DNA of 64,000 nucleotides from Sulfurimonas sp. C5 (lineage in GTDB: Bacteria > Campylobacterota > Campylobacteria > Campylobacterales > Sulfurimonadaceae), in NCBI RefSeq assembly GCF_029872055.1, contig NZ_JARXNQ010000004.1:62001-126000 (forward strand), given 5' to 3'. The notes under the pieces are model-generated. The model saw nothing but the letters and a program-made list of their open reading frames with translations. It had not been told where the DNA came from and made no database searches. A program made the position numbers and the translations under genes. Positions 1 through 9,312 of the stretch are shown in pieces. Positions within the stretch are counted from its first letter, which is position 1. Every line of letters starts with the position of its first letter.

Positions 1-1096
1 CGTATTCTTCGTGAACAACATAATCACCCGCTTTTAGATCATCGAGTAAAATAGAGCTTTTACGGCGACGACGTTTTTTATCCGGCTTGTTCAGAGATAT
101 TACAACTTCATTAGGAGTGATAATGTTTAAAATATACGGTGCTTCAACAATATTAAGCTTTGCAGTATCATAGATTCCTGCTTGTTTGATCGTCGCTTTG
201 TTTGCCGCAATGATTGTGATCTTTTTATCTTGATGCACTTTTAGAAGTTGTGCCACATCGGCAACTACCAACTCTTTGATATCATCGTTTTCTTCTAAAA
301 TATCAAGGTTGAAACATTCTCTTGATATGATCGGATTGTTAATACCGTAGGCATCTTTTAACAGGTCATCCAGATTACGTGAGAGTTTTACGTTTTTACC
401 CTCTAAAAAGTTTTCTGCCAGTTCATCCAGATGCCATAAACCAAGAGAGGCAATATCGCGTGAGAGTGCGTCGTATTCACTATTTTCAATCTTATTGTTG
501 AGAGTATTAAATCCCTCTTCATCAAGGGCGAAAAAGGCACAGTTTATCTCAATACTGTCTAACTCTTCACCCGTAGTTCTCTGCGTCTCTAGATCAAAAG
601 TTTTAATCTGTTCAATCTCTACGTCAAAAAGAGAAATACGTACAGGTTGCGTAGAACCTGGTACAAAGATATCCAGGATATCACCGCGATGAGAGATCTC
701 ACCTTCAACCTGTACCATATCTACAAACGTGTATCCCCAGTAGAGCATCTTTTCTTTAAATGCACTAAGATCAATCTCTGAACCAAACTCAAGTTTCTGT
801 GAATCTAAATATTCTTTTTTTGGAAGTGGGAAGAGCAGACTTTTTAGTGGAGCGAGTACTAAAGGCTTCTTTACAGCTGTGTAATAGTTTTTCAATTTGT
901 ACAGAAGTTCTTGTAATTCCTCTTTATAAGAGCGCAGGTCATCGCCACGCGCTGCTCTAAAGTCCGGAAAAACTATAACTTCTTTGTTAAAAAATCTCGC
1001 TACGCTCTCTAATTCATGAGCTTCTTTGAGATCTTCACAAATTAAAACCTCTAGATCATCCTTCGAAGTTTTAAAATAATTATAAAGTTGTGTCAT
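1..1096 (-). CDS. mfd: transcription-repair coupling factor Mfd, N-terminal part (cut by window edge)
   Basis: ATP-dependent translocase that removes stalled RNA polymerase at lesions and recruits UvrA. About 365 codons from the ATG at 1096-1094 are present; the rest lies beyond position 1. The visible part reads as the UvrB-homology region, and the last residues, GDYVVHEEY, are the typical opening of the RNA-polymerase-interacting (CarD-like) domain. That motif falls near residue 357, roughly a hundred residues earlier than in E. coli Mfd (from memory), so the N-terminal module looks compact. The start overlaps the 3' end of the bactofilin gene by 17 bases, suggesting translational coupling. 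The following gene order supports the call. Confidence 0.93.
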   Translation of the reverse strand, partial: MTQLYNYFKTSKDDLEVLICEDLKEAHELESVARFFNKEVIVFPDFRAARGDDLRSYKEELQELLYKLKNYYTAVKKPLVLAPLKSLLFPLPKKEYLDSQKLEFGSEIDLSAFKEKMLYWGYTFVDMVQVEGEISHRGDILDIFVPGSTQPVRISLFDVEIEQIKTFDLETQRTTGEELDSIEINCAFFALDEEGFNTLNNKIENSEYDALSRDIASLGLWHLDELAENFLEGKNVKLSRNLDDLLKDAYGINNPIISRECFNLDILEENDDIKELVVADVAQLLKVHQDKKITIIAANKATIKQAGIYDTAKLNIVEAPYILNIITPNEVVISLNKPDKKRRRRKSSILLDDLKAGDYVVHEEY

Positions 1097-1451
1097 TTTT
1101 TATGATCGAATTTCCTTCAAAAATCCCTTTGGCTTCAATAACAAGTTCACCTGATTTAATTTCACCCGTTACACGACCCGCAGCTTTAATTTCTACTCTG
1201 TCTGCGTCAATTGTTCCTTCTACAAAACCTTGAACAATAAGTCTTTCAGTATGGATAGCACCTTTAATATGTCCGTTTTTACCGACATTCACCTCTTTTG
1301 TAGAGTGAATATTTCCTTCTAAAACACCATCAATGTAAAGATTGCAAGAGAGTTCTAACTCCCCTTTTATCTTTGCTCCAGTTGTGATAATTGTTGTGTT
1401 AGAATCGGTTGATACGTTATTCTCGATGTCGCTGTTATTAAAGATTGCCAT
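1080..1451 (-). CDS. ccmA: bactofilin (CcmA-like polymer-forming cytoskeletal protein)
   Basis: Small cytoskeletal protein of 123 residues that polymerises without nucleotide and helps position peptidoglycan-modifying enzymes. After a short disordered N-terminus beginning MAIF (shared with Helicobacter CcmA), residues about 20-115 are a right-handed beta-helix of short repeats rich in G, V, I and E. An AGGAG sequence lies about 12 bases upstream of the ATG. The first 85 bases lie inside the 3' end of the M23 peptidase gene in another frame, so the pair is probably translated together. In Helicobacter pylori CcmA works with the Csd peptidases in helical cell shape; the same role here is inferred from synteny. 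Confidence 0.93.
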   Translation of the reverse strand: MAIFNNSDIENNVSTDSNTTIITTGAKIKGELELSCNLYIDGVLEGNIHSTKEVNVGKNGHIKGAIHTERLIVQGFVEGTIDADRVEIKAAGRVTGEIKSGELVIEAKGIFEGNSIIKNDTTL

Positions 1452-2308
1452 GGAACCTTTTTCTCCTTTTCAAAAATTTCATTATAGTTTTGCTGTGTCC
1501 ATTTTACAAAATAATATGGATTTAAAACTCTGTGAATAAAACGGATCTCATAATGGAGATGCGGTCCGTTACTCATCCCTGAGTTACCGGTATATCCTAT
1601 AAGCTGCCCTTTTTTTACAAATTGCCCGGATTTTATCACAATTTTATTTAAATGTCCGAAGTAAGATTTAAATCCGTACACATGTTCTAAAATTATCAGG
1701 TTTCCATAGCCGCTGCTTTTATGAAATCCAGCCCATTCTACCAGCCCGTCAGCCGTAGCATAAATAGGTGTGTTCATTGCCGCTTTAAGATCAGTTCCAC
1801 GATGAAACTCTTCTCTGTTTAAAGTTGGATGGATTCTGTAACCGAATTTACTAGTAATACCATTATATTCAACAGGAGAACCGCTAGGAATAAGATTTAA
1901 AAGAGTTAGACGCTGTGATGAGCTTAGTTTGGCCAAACTTACACGCTCTTCTAAGGTTTCGTTATCAATAGGTTTGAGCCCTATCATTTGTTCAATCTCT
2001 GCCAAAGAATCGGAAAGTTCTTCGAGTTCCTCTTTTTTTGCGACTAAAGAAACCTGTGTTTTTTGCATACTCTCCATCAAATTACTGTTTTGTGTTTGCA
2101 GATCATTATATGCTGTTTCTATGTTATCTTTTTTCAACTGCATTCTGTCAACAGAATCGTTCAAATATAAAATAGTTCCAACTGCGATCATCGCAAGTGT
2201 AAGTAAAAATATAGCAGCATAATAAAGTGCTTTTTTTACAAACTTATGAAGATTAAACTGTCTTACACCGTTTTCGTCATGAATGGTAACAGTAAAATGT
2301 CTATCCAC
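1367..2308 (-). CDS. M23 (LytM-type) peptidoglycan endopeptidase, Csd/Pgp3-like
   Basis: Membrane-anchored zinc endopeptidase predicted to cut peptide crosslinks in peptidoglycan. It has 313 residues: one transmembrane segment at about 28-49, a coiled coil at about 55-110, and a periplasmic M23 domain at about 145-265. Zinc ligands are visible as H169 and D173 (HRGTD) and H250/H252 (PHLHYE). The start is GTG at 2308, overlapping the folC stop by 8 bases. The gene overlaps bactofilin by 85 bases. Only one such peptidase is present here, whereas Helicobacter has two (csd1 and csd2) at this place. Role in cell shape is inferred from the neighbouring bactofilin. Confidence 0.92.
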   Translation of the reverse strand: MDRHFTVTIHDENGVRQFNLHKFVKKALYYAAIFLLTLAMIAVGTILYLNDSVDRMQLKKDNIETAYNDLQTQNSNLMESMQKTQVSLVAKKEELEELSDSLAEIEQMIGLKPIDNETLEERVSLAKLSSSQRLTLLNLIPSGSPVEYNGITSKFGYRIHPTLNREEFHRGTDLKAAMNTPIYATADGLVEWAGFHKSSGYGNLIILEHVYGFKSYFGHLNKIVIKSGQFVKKGQLIGYTGNSGMSNGPHLHYEIRFIHRVLNPYYFVKWTQQNYNEIFEKEKKVPWQSLITATSRITYQPILTQQLSQLEQR

Positions 2309-3446
2309 GATACACCTTTAAAAATGCCTCCGCTACACTAAATGAACCAAATATCAGGTAATTTTTTTGACTTTCTATCTTTTCAAATTTTTTATAAGGG
2401 ATCTCTAAATCATTCAAAACAGATTCTAATTTTTCTCTTTTTTCGATCCGCTCATCTTTAACATCGATAATAAGCAACTCTTCTATAATAGGCTTTAAAA
2501 GTTTTAAAATAGCTTTATAGTCTTTATCTTTGTAACTATTATACACTAAAGTATATTTTGAATTTTTTAAACTCTTAGAAATCGATTCTGCGGCTAAAGC
2601 ATTGTGACCGACATCAATTAAAATATTTTCTGCCAGCGGGCTCAAACGTCCAAACAGCTTGCCGTTTACAAATGATTGTTCGCTATATTGTACCCCTAAT
2701 TCCTTTAAAGCAGCTATACTCAAAGAAAGATTGTCTACAAGATACTCTGCCAAATCATTCTCTTTTGCAATTAAAGCGATTTTCTCTTTGTCTTCATCGG
2801 TGATATAATCTGCAACTTTTTTAATCGTTACATTTTTCTCTTCTGCCAACTTTTCAGCAACTTCATATACTGTTTGGTGTTTTTGTTTTGCCAGGATTGC
2901 TTTGTTTTGTACTGCATTTAGCTTTGTTGTTGCTATGCTTTCAATCGTATCACCTAAAAAAGCTTCGTGATCTTTATCGATAGGTGTTACAAGCGTTAAA
3001 ACTTTTGGAAAAACAGCCGTAGCGTCATATTCACCGCCAAGTCCTGCTTCCAAAACTAGATAGTCGCTCTCTCTTGCCGCTAAAACCGCTAAAAAAGTAG
3101 TATATTCGAAGTAACTCAAACCTTTAATGAACTCCGGGTCAAGTAGTGTCTGTAACTCCTGATGTAAGATCTCCAATGTTTCATCAGAGATATTTGCACC
3201 GTTTATCCAAATACGTTCATTAAACTCTAAAATATGAGGTGAGGTGTAGTGAACAACGTTTGCCCCGCTTCTATGTAAAGCTGTTGCTAAAAAACGCCCT
3301 GTTGTTCCTTTTCCGTTAGTTCCTATGATATGGATAATTTTCGGTAAAGTAAGCTTTTCTTTTATAGACTCATAGGCTCTTGGCATACGAGTATAATCAA
3401 TCTCTGTATAATACAGAGGCTTCGAATCTAAAAACTGCTGTAACAC
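2301..3446 (-). CDS. folC: bifunctional dihydrofolate synthase / folylpolyglutamate synthase
   Basis: Cytoplasmic Mur-ligase-family enzyme that joins glutamate to dihydropteroate and then to folates. It has 381 residues, slightly short for the family. The ATP-binding P-loop GTNGKGTT is at residues 42-49, followed by a typical Mur-ligase central domain and a C-terminal domain with IDVGHN. The start is GTG at 3446, three bases after the stop of the diguanylate cyclase gene, and the stop overlaps the M23 peptidase start. Its place between the envelope gene and leuS matches the order in Helicobacter and Campylobacter. Confidence 0.95.
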   Translation of the reverse strand: MLQQFLDSKPLYYTEIDYTRMPRAYESIKEKLTLPKIIHIIGTNGKGTTGRFLATALHRSGANVVHYTSPHILEFNERIWINGANISDETLEILHQELQTLLDPEFIKGLSYFEYTTFLAVLAARESDYLVLEAGLGGEYDATAVFPKVLTLVTPIDKDHEAFLGDTIESIATTKLNAVQNKAILAKQKHQTVYEVAEKLAEEKNVTIKKVADYITDEDKEKIALIAKENDLAEYLVDNLSLSIAALKELGVQYSEQSFVNGKLFGRLSPLAENILIDVGHNALAAESISKSLKNSKYTLVYNSYKDKDYKAILKLLKPIIEELLIIDVKDERIEKREKLESVLNDLEIPYKKFEKIESQKNYLIFGSFSVAEAFLKVYRG

Positions 3447-3448
3447 TC

Positions 3449-4990
3449 TTATTTAAACTCCACTCTATCTCTACCGTTTGCTTTTGCATGATAAAGCAAT
3501 TTATCTGTTGCAGCAAGTAAATCTTTTAACGAAAGGTGCATATTTCTTTCAGCAACACCCGCACTCACAGTTACTTCGATACGGCTGCCTTTATACATAA
3601 ATTTTGCCCTTTTGATGTGTTCTCTTACTTTATTGGCAAAAACAACACCTCCATTTACATCCGTGTCTCCAAGTATTGCAATAAACTCTTCTCCACCAAA
3701 TCTTCCAACAATATCAACATTTCTACACTCTTTTCTAAGTATTTTTCCAAATGCGACTAAAACGGCATCACCAGCTTCATGCCCGTAACTGTCATTTATG
3801 TTCTTAAAGTGATCAAGGTCGAAAAGGACAATAGAAAAGTTTCTCTCATATCGCTCATATTCACCCTCTTTTAAGTCTAAAAACTGGTCTAAAGCACGTC
3901 TGTTATATATTTTTGTTAAAAAGTCTTCCTGAGCTTCTTTTCTAGCCTCTTCCAATTCTAATTCAAGACTTTTTATCTTACGTGTCATTAACATTACATC
4001 TTCGTTATGAGATTTTAAATCCTTACTAAGAACGGCAGTATTTTTCTCCAATGCTAGTGCGATTGTAAAAAGTTTATTATGTGCAAGTTTAAAATTTTTA
4101 TCTGTTCTTTCGTTATAAGATTCTAACTCATGCTTGATTTTTTGAATCTCTGTATTTGAGTTATCTGATTTTTCAATCATATCTATAAGACGTCCGGATA
4201 GTTTGTCTAATACACCGTCAAGTGCTTCAACCATATCTCTGACACTTTTTTTATCGAGTGCAATTCTTAGTGCAATAGCAGATTTTATCTCTGATTCGAT
4301 TGAACTATCATTTATTATAGAAGCATTACTACGTATTCTATCGCTTAAATCAGCTATCTGTTCATTGACACTTGAGGCTATAGAAGGGACTAAAGAAGCC
4401 ACTATATATTGAGATATTTTTTCTAAATCACAACTATTAGTTTCAATACTGTATTCAATCTCTTTTAATCCCTCTATCGTTTTTTTCAGGTCTTTGGAAT
4501 CTAAATCCCCAAAATATTTGAGTTTATGTAAAAAAGTATCATCATATGTAGTTATAAAGTTTACCCATCTCTGTCTAAAACTATCAATCTGGTCAGGTTT
4601 TGGTGCATTTTCAAGAAGGTCTATAGTCTTTCTTGCCAACTCTGATGCTTCTTTATTATGTAGTACTTCAATAACCTGTAATACTCTTTTGTTAAGTAAG
4701 GTCTGTGCTTCTAATGTATCTGAACACATCGTTGGATTTGTTCTATTGATTTTGGAGATAAGGAAACGGACAAATTCATGTGTCGTATTGATACGATAAT
4801 TTTTTAGGTCTTTTTGCAGATCTTTATTGAGCATCTCTTGATATCTATTTAGATGCTTACAGTCTTCAACGTTCATATTGGCTTTTGTAGCTTCTTTACA
4901 AAAAGCCTCTACATAAAAATCTGGGGTTAAAAGTTTCCCTTCTTCTTTTAATCGTTTGACAGCATTATTGATAATCGTTTGAATAGTCAT
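3449..4990 (-). CDS. diguanylate cyclase (GGDEF) with long helical N-terminal region
   Basis: Predicted to make cyclic-di-GMP from two GTP. It has 513 residues and no clear transmembrane segment, so it is probably cytoplasmic. Residues 1-310 are largely helical with no domain I recognise; about 310-355 is a coiled coil; the GGDEF domain fills about 355-510. The active-site motif is GGEEF at 432-436. An RxxD inhibitory I-site (RNVD) ends five residues before it, so product inhibition is likely. It sits in a conserved envelope operon between lptE-like and folC, 2 bases from folC and 9 bases after the lptE-like gene. The input signal is unknown. Confidence 0.9.
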   Translation of the reverse strand: MTIQTIINNAVKRLKEEGKLLTPDFYVEAFCKEATKANMNVEDCKHLNRYQEMLNKDLQKDLKNYRINTTHEFVRFLISKINRTNPTMCSDTLEAQTLLNKRVLQVIEVLHNKEASELARKTIDLLENAPKPDQIDSFRQRWVNFITTYDDTFLHKLKYFGDLDSKDLKKTIEGLKEIEYSIETNSCDLEKISQYIVASLVPSIASSVNEQIADLSDRIRSNASIINDSSIESEIKSAIALRIALDKKSVRDMVEALDGVLDKLSGRLIDMIEKSDNSNTEIQKIKHELESYNERTDKNFKLAHNKLFTIALALEKNTAVLSKDLKSHNEDVMLMTRKIKSLELELEEARKEAQEDFLTKIYNRRALDQFLDLKEGEYERYERNFSIVLFDLDHFKNINDSYGHEAGDAVLVAFGKILRKECRNVDIVGRFGGEEFIAILGDTDVNGGVVFANKVREHIKRAKFMYKGSRIEVTVSAGVAERNMHLSLKDLLAATDKLLYHAKANGRDRVEFK

Positions 4991-4999
4991 GTCGTATTC

Positions 5000-5515
5000 C
5001 TATTGTTTCAAAGATCCCTCTGCGGAAACTTTTGCAATGAAAGATGTAATTGCTTTTGATGCACTTGACTTAATTGCATTAAACCTTTCTTGATCTGTAA
5101 TAATAGCATTTGGTTCTACACTAAAATCATAACTACCTTGAGAAGAATATACTTTTCTTTCCCCTTTTGTGGTTCTTGTTATATAGAGTGTTACTCGTGC
5201 ACGATAACCAACAACATATCCATCACTATTATACTGAATTGGAACATATGAAGGAGCCGACATTTTAATATCCAAGTGTGTATCAGAATAGCTTCGATCT
5301 ACTAGAGATGCATGAAATATTGACACAATAGCAGCATCTACAGCATCTTTAATGATAACCGTATTTTCAGGATCTACAAGTGAGATATATACACTTGTAC
5401 TTATTTTTTCACCTGTCACATTACGGGAAAACTTTGAGCTAGGTTTGTATCCGCAACTATTTAAGCCTACAACCAAAAATGCAAATATACTCAAATAGAG
5501 TAGATACTTTTTCAT
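5000..5515 (-). CDS. lptE: LptE-like LPS-assembly outer-membrane lipoprotein
   Basis: A 171-residue protein with a lipoprotein signal peptide: hydrophobic residues 5-17, then lipobox LNSC with the modified Cys at 21. The rest, beginning CGYKPSS and containing a stretch of beta strands, fits the LptE fold, the plug of the LptD translocon that inserts lipopolysaccharide in the outer membrane. The identification rests mainly on length, the CGYxP start after the lipobox, and position directly after leuS, where Campylobacterota carry their lptE-like gene. It is 3 bases from the leuS stop. Another small outer-membrane lipoprotein is possible. Confidence 0.75.
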   Translation of the reverse strand: MKKYLLYLSIFAFLVVGLNSCGYKPSSKFSRNVTGEKISTSVYISLVDPENTVIIKDAVDAAIVSIFHASLVDRSYSDTHLDIKMSAPSYVPIQYNSDGYVVGYRARVTLYITRTTKGERKVYSSQGSYDFSVEPNAIITDQERFNAIKSSASKAITSFIAKVSAEGSLKQ

Positions 5516-5518
5516 ACC

Positions 5519-7972
5519 CTAACCTTTAACTACTATATTTACAAGCTTGTTAGGTACTACGATCTCTTTCACGATCTCTTTGCCTTCAAGCCATTTTGCA
5601 ACTACTTCTTTCGCCTGCGCTAACATATCTTCTTTGCTTGCATCTTTTGCAACTTCGATCTCTCCACGGTTTTTCCCGTTTACAGAGACACCGAGTGTAA
5701 TTGAATCTTCTATAAATACCTCTTCAAGGATTGATTGTGCATTCAAGTTGTTCAAGTTAAAGAACTTCTCACTTAATTCCCAACAAGTGTGAGGAATTAC
5801 AGGCTCTAAAATCGAAGTAAAAATCCAGTATGCTTCAGTCCAAACATCAGAATTTTCTTGAGCATTTAGTGCATTCATAGCTTCCATAACACCTGCAATC
5901 ATAGTGTTAAAAGTATATCTTTCATTATAAACTTCTTCTGAACGCTTCAGTGCTTCATATACTTTCTTACGAGCAAATTTTTCCTCTTTAGAAAGTGATG
6001 CGTGATCAATTGACGGAATTGTGTCAGTCGCTACGACGTTTGTAGATCTTTCAAAGAAACGTTTGATAAATCTAAATGCACCCTCAACACCGCTGTCATT
6101 CCACTCTAACTCTTGTGTCGGTGGCGCTGCAAAAAGAATAAATAGTCTTGCAGTATCTGCACCGTATTTTGCAATCAGTTCATCAGGATCTACAGTATTA
6201 CCTTTAGATTTTGACATCTTTGCACCGTCTTTAAGCACCATCCCTTGAGTTAGAAGTCTGTCAAACGGTTCATCAAAATCAACATAGCCGAGATCACGGA
6301 AAACTTTTGTAAAGAACCTTGCATATAGAAGATGTAAGATCGCATGTTCAATCCCACCAATATAGTGATCAACTCCCATCCAGTATTTGATCTGCTCAGC
6401 TGAGAATGCTTCGTCTTCCCAATTTAACTCAGATGCACAGAAACGTAGGAAATACCAGCTAGACTCAACGAAAGTATCCATAGTATCTGTTTCACGAACT
6501 GCATCTTTGCCACATTTTGGACATTTACAGTGTTTCCAAGTCGGATGTTTTTCAAGCGGGTTACCCTCACCCGTAATCTCAACATCTTCCGGAAGTGCTA
6601 CAGGCAAGTTTGCTTTGTCTTCCATAACAAGTCCACAATCATCACAATGGATAAATGGAATCGGAGCACCCCAGTATCTTTGACGTGAAACTCCCCAATC
6701 TTTTAACTTGTAGTTTGTTGTCTTTTTACCGATATTTTTCGCTTCGAAATGCTCTATGATTTTTGCTTGAGACTCTTTAGAGTTCATCCCGTCAAACTCG
6801 TGCGAATTAAAAAGCTCACCCACTTCAGTAAATGCTTTTTTATCAAGCTCTAACTCACCTTCAAAAGGTTTAATTACGGGATTGATTTCAAGAGAGTATT
6901 TTGTAGCAAATTCATAGTCGCGATCATCGTGAGCAGGTACTGCCATAACTGCACCTGAACCGTAATCCATTAAAACGAAGTTTGCAATCCATACAGGAAC
7001 TTTTTTGCCAGTTAGAGGATGTACTACGTTTAAATCTAATGAAAGTCCAGCCTTCTCTTTTTGGCGATCGATATTTGAAGCATTAATCATCGCTTCAATT
7101 TCAGCAATTTTTTCATCGCTTAGAAGTTTGTTTTCGATCATATATGAAACAATTTTATGCTCAGGTGCAAGTGCTGTATAGCTAACACCATAGATAGTAT
7201 CTGGACGTGTCGTGAATACATCAAAACTATCAAATTTACCGCCAAGTTTTGCTTTCGACTCATCATCAAAGAAAAGATCAAACGCTAAACCGTTCGATTT
7301 TCCTATCCAGTTTTCCTGCATAGTAAGAACTTGTTTCGGCCAACCACCTTCAAGTTTTTTCAGATCAGCTAAAAGTTCATCTGCATACGCAGTGATCTTA
7401 AAGTAGTATTGATTCATATCTTTTTTTACAATTGGAGTATCACATCTCCAACAACAACCGTCTACTACCTGCTCATTTGCTAAAACTGTTTGGTCGTGAG
7501 GACACCAGTTAAGCATCCCTTTTTCACGGTAGAGCAAACCTTTTTCATACATATCGATAATGAATGCTTGTTCAAACTTTGTATAAAGCTCGTCAGACGT
7601 TGCCAGTTCTCTTTTTTTAGAGAATGAAAAACCAAGAGAATAAAACTCGTTTTTCATATAATCGATATTGTCGTATGTCCATGTTTTTGGATTAGCATTG
7701 TTTTTGATTGCCGCATTTTCAGCAGGCATACCAAAACTGTCAAATCCGATTGGGTGAAGAACATTTTTACCTTGTTGTCTATGGTATCTTGCAAATGCAT
7801 CACTGATAGAGTAGTTTCTTACGTGCCCCATATGCAGTCTTCCACTAGGGAAAGGGAACATTGAAAGAATATATTTCTTCTCTTTCGTGAAATCTTCACT
7901 TGGTTCAAAACTATCGTTTTCTCTCCAATAATTTTGCCATTTTTGCTCAATATTTTTAGCGTTGTACTCCAA
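5519..7972 (-). CDS. leuS: leucyl-tRNA synthetase
   Basis: Class I aminoacyl-tRNA synthetase that charges tRNA-Leu with leucine. It has 817 residues, normal length. The HIGH-type motif is HMGH at 47-50, a zinc-binding C-x2-C pair follows near 155-175, the editing (CP1) domain lies in the middle with the T-rich TTRPDT segment, and KMSKS is at 585-589. The start is TTG at 7972, supported by AGGAG eight bases upstream; no ATG fits. It lies in the same operon as the upstream DUF6394 gene (11 bases) and the downstream lptE-like gene. Confidence 0.98.
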   Translation of the reverse strand: MEYNAKNIEQKWQNYWRENDSFEPSEDFTKEKKYILSMFPFPSGRLHMGHVRNYSISDAFARYHRQQGKNVLHPIGFDSFGMPAENAAIKNNANPKTWTYDNIDYMKNEFYSLGFSFSKKRELATSDELYTKFEQAFIIDMYEKGLLYREKGMLNWCPHDQTVLANEQVVDGCCWRCDTPIVKKDMNQYYFKITAYADELLADLKKLEGGWPKQVLTMQENWIGKSNGLAFDLFFDDESKAKLGGKFDSFDVFTTRPDTIYGVSYTALAPEHKIVSYMIENKLLSDEKIAEIEAMINASNIDRQKEKAGLSLDLNVVHPLTGKKVPVWIANFVLMDYGSGAVMAVPAHDDRDYEFATKYSLEINPVIKPFEGELELDKKAFTEVGELFNSHEFDGMNSKESQAKIIEHFEAKNIGKKTTNYKLKDWGVSRQRYWGAPIPFIHCDDCGLVMEDKANLPVALPEDVEITGEGNPLEKHPTWKHCKCPKCGKDAVRETDTMDTFVESSWYFLRFCASELNWEDEAFSAEQIKYWMGVDHYIGGIEHAILHLLYARFFTKVFRDLGYVDFDEPFDRLLTQGMVLKDGAKMSKSKGNTVDPDELIAKYGADTARLFILFAAPPTQELEWNDSGVEGAFRFIKRFFERSTNVVATDTIPSIDHASLSKEEKFARKKVYEALKRSEEVYNERYTFNTMIAGVMEAMNALNAQENSDVWTEAYWIFTSILEPVIPHTCWELSEKFFNLNNLNAQSILEEVFIEDSITLGVSVNGKNRGEIEVAKDASKEDMLAQAKEVVAKWLEGKEIVKEIVVPNKLVNIVVKG

Positions 7973-7983
7973 TTAAAATTCTC

Positions 7984-8322
7984 CTAATACTCTTCTTGTG
8001 TTTTGGAACTTTCGATATATACAAGTCCCATAGAAAATACGTTTGCTATTAATGCACCAATAGAAAGTGCGATTGCCCATGAATCGTTACCGACAATAAC
8101 TAAAAAGATAAATGCCGGAATAAGGTGCAAGTCTGCTACTAACGAAGATGCAAGAAGTTCAGCTGAAAGTAAATTTCTTACACCAATTTTTAAAATTGTT
8201 GAAACAAGATTTAAACTTGCTGCAATAAACAATGAAACTGCAGTATTTTCATATAAAAACCCTGCAATTGACGTTAAACTCATTAACGAAAAAAATACGT
8301 ATACTACTTTACCCCAATCCAT
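7984..8322 (-). CDS. small inner-membrane protein (DUF6394-type), function unknown
   Basis: A 112-residue protein with four hydrophobic segments at about 5-24, 27-46, 60-78 and 82-101, so a small polytopic membrane protein. I recognise it by position and character as the conserved Campylobacterota gene found between leuS and secF, usually listed as DUF6394. No catalytic motif is visible; polar residues within the membrane segments are few. Spacing is 11 bases to leuS and 16 bases from secF, so it is co-transcribed with the Sec genes. No function is known to me. Confidence 0.75.
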   Translation of the reverse strand: MDWGKVVYVFFSLMSLTSIAGFLYENTAVSLFIAASLNLVSTILKIGVRNLLSAELLASSLVADLHLIPAFIFLVIVGNDSWAIALSIGALIANVFSMGLVYIESSKTQEEY

Positions 8323-8338
8323 CTTCTTAGTCTCCTTT

Positions 8339-9310
8339 TTACATTACGCCAGATTCAAACTGTTGGCGCATTCTCTCTTTTTCTGCTTCACGCTTAGCTT
8401 TTTGAGCCAGTTTTTCGTGATAGTTCTGTACATTAAATCCAAACCACATCAATATCGGTGAAGCCACAAAGATTGATGAATAAGTACCTACAATTATACC
8501 TACTAATAAAGTAAATGCAAATGGATGGATAATCTCACCACCGAACAGGAACAACGTTAGTACAACAAAGAAAGTTGTCAATGACGTTAGTGTTGTACGA
8601 GCCAATGTTCTTGTAACTGATTCATCAATAATATCTCCAAGAACAGTTTTTTTACTAGTTTCAATCCCTTCACGAATACGGTCAAAAACGATAATTGTAT
8701 CGTTCAGTGAATATCCAAGAAGTGTTAAAAGTGCTGCTAATACATCAAGATTTACATCGATGCCTGAAAGACTTACAGCACCAAGTGCAATTGAAACGTC
8801 GTGAATTAACGCTACAATTGATGCAACGGCGAAACGCCACTCAAATCTAAATGCAACATAGACAAGAATCCCGGCAATCGCCAAAAGCATTGCCATGATC
8901 CCTTTTTCTCTTAATTCGCTTCCAACTTTTGGTCCAACAATGTCTACACGACGTACTTCATAGTTTCCGGTACCAGCAAGTGCTTGACGTGTCAAGTCGC
9001 CAATATCAGTCGTTACACTTCCCGTTGTAGTCTTTAAGCGGATAACAACCTCATCAGGTGAACCAAATTCAGTAATTGAAGCGTTTGCAAAGACTTCATT
9101 GCCTTCAAGTTTTTTACGCATCTCATCAATCGGTGCAGTAGTATCATATTTCACTTGAACAATCGTACCGCCGGCGAAATCAACACCGTAATTTAAACCT
9201 TTTGTAGCAAGAAGTGCATACGAGATTAAAATAAGTACTATTGAGATAATAGCGGCAAATTTAGATTTGCCCATAAAGTTAAACGGTCTTGTATATTTAA
9301 AAAATTCCAT
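8339..9310 (-). CDS. secF: protein-export membrane protein SecF
   Basis: Subunit of the SecDF complex, which uses the proton gradient to pull proteins across the inner membrane after SecYEG. It has 323 residues: a first membrane segment at about 19-37, a periplasmic domain, and a block of five membrane segments with the conserved GxDFAGG-type motif (GVDFAGGT) near 42-49 and the DTIIVFDRIRE motif in the membrane block. It starts 2 bases after secD stops. Confidence 0.97.
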   Translation of the reverse strand: MEFFKYTRPFNFMGKSKFAAIISIVLILISYALLATKGLNYGVDFAGGTIVQVKYDTTAPIDEMRKKLEGNEVFANASITEFGSPDEVVIRLKTTTGSVTTDIGDLTRQALAGTGNYEVRRVDIVGPKVGSELREKGIMAMLLAIAGILVYVAFRFEWRFAVASIVALIHDVSIALGAVSLSGIDVNLDVLAALLTLLGYSLNDTIIVFDRIREGIETSKKTVLGDIIDESVTRTLARTTLTSLTTFFVVLTLFLFGGEIIHPFAFTLLVGIIVGTYSSIFVASPILMWFGFNVQNYHEKLAQKAKREAEKERMRQQFESGVM

Positions 9311-9312
9311 TT

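Noticed and set aside
8003-8461. 152-residue open frame antisense to secF and the small membrane gene
   Set aside because: Composition and lack of a ribosome site show it is a shadow of two convincing genes.
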